NCBI GenBank assembly: GCA_963573385.1 | Contig: CAUYLG010017984.1 | Coordinates: 124,001-188,000 of the forward strand | From: Cacajao melanocephalus | Lineage: Eukaryota; Chordata; Mammalia; Primates; Pitheciidae | Direction of reading: 5' to 3' | Length of the DNA stretch: 64,000 nt | The notes under the pieces: generated by a model | What the model was told of the DNA's origin: nothing | Database searches by the model: none | The model's input: only the letters and a program-made list of their open reading frames with translations | Program-made: the position numbers and the translations under genes | Part shown: piece by piece, positions 63,880 to 64,000 of the stretch | Numbering within the stretch: position 1 is the first letter of the stretch | Layout of the letters: the number at the start of each line of letters is the position of its first letter

Positions 63880-64000
63880 GAAATAAGTGCTATTACTATT
63901 CCCATTTACCTATGAGAAAACTGAAGTTCAGAGAGGGTAAGTAATTTGCTAATTTCCACAAGAGCACAGTGCTAGTGGCAAGCTCCTAAGTCAAATCTAA
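63880..64000 (-). mobile_element. MIR SINE (minus), runs off the window
   Basis: The MIR complement: 'ctattactattcccatttac', 'ctatgagaaaactgaagttc', 'agagagggtaagtaatttgc' and 'acaagagcacagtgctagtg' up to the end of the window. Confidence 0.9.

Overview
This window looks like primate, most likely human, nuclear DNA from a gene-poor or intronic AT-rich region. The evidence is the repeat content: seven Alu copies, many L1 fragments of different ages, THE1/MST and MLT1 LTRs, solitary ERV LTRs, a MADE1 element, and old L2 and MIR copies. I found no protein-coding gene, rRNA, tRNA, CRISPR array or CpG island. The longest open frames are 135, 133, 123 and 121 codons. Two lie in L2 or antisense MLT1 sequence, and the other two match nothing I recognise. 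Whether the window is intronic or intergenic cannot be told from the sequence.

Layout: 1-1650 is unique AT-rich DNA. 1650-3770 is an L1 3' end (+). 3771-8250 is mostly unique, with a hAT-like fragment near 7.0-7.2 kb. 8.26-9.7 kb is an old L1 (+) split by an Alu, followed by a second Alu at 9.9-10.2 kb. 11.94-12.67 kb is an L1 3' end split by a 510 bp solo LTR. 14.1-14.4 kb is L2-like. 14.88-18.05 kb is an L1 (-) split by a 1021 bp ERVK-type solo LTR with a 6 bp target duplication. An Alu follows at 18.3 kb. 23.8-25.8 kb carries a 171 bp local duplication whose second copy took an Alu. 26.06-26.77 kb is an L1 3' end (+). 27.9 and 30.8 kb hold two THE1/MST LTRs in opposite orientation, on either side of an L2 and an L1 with a hairpin rearrangement. 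32.7-33.4 kb is an old LTR-like repeat split by a short L1.

The second half (35-64 kb) is mostly unique or ancient: L2, MIR, MLT1 and L1M fragments, an Alu at 41.3 kb, a MADE1 element at 45.0 kb, Alus at 55.4 and 62.6 kb, several microsatellites, and an ERV LTR at 63.4-63.85 kb.

No genes act together here. The biology is a layered record of retrotransposition with a few local rearrangements. The most notable items are the gap-free 171 bp duplication bracketed by TG/CA repeats, the 24 bp perfect fold-back inside an L1, and the internally duplicated MADE1, which resembles a miR-548 precursor. Subfamily names are given only where I recognise them. All repeat calls come from reading, not from a database search.
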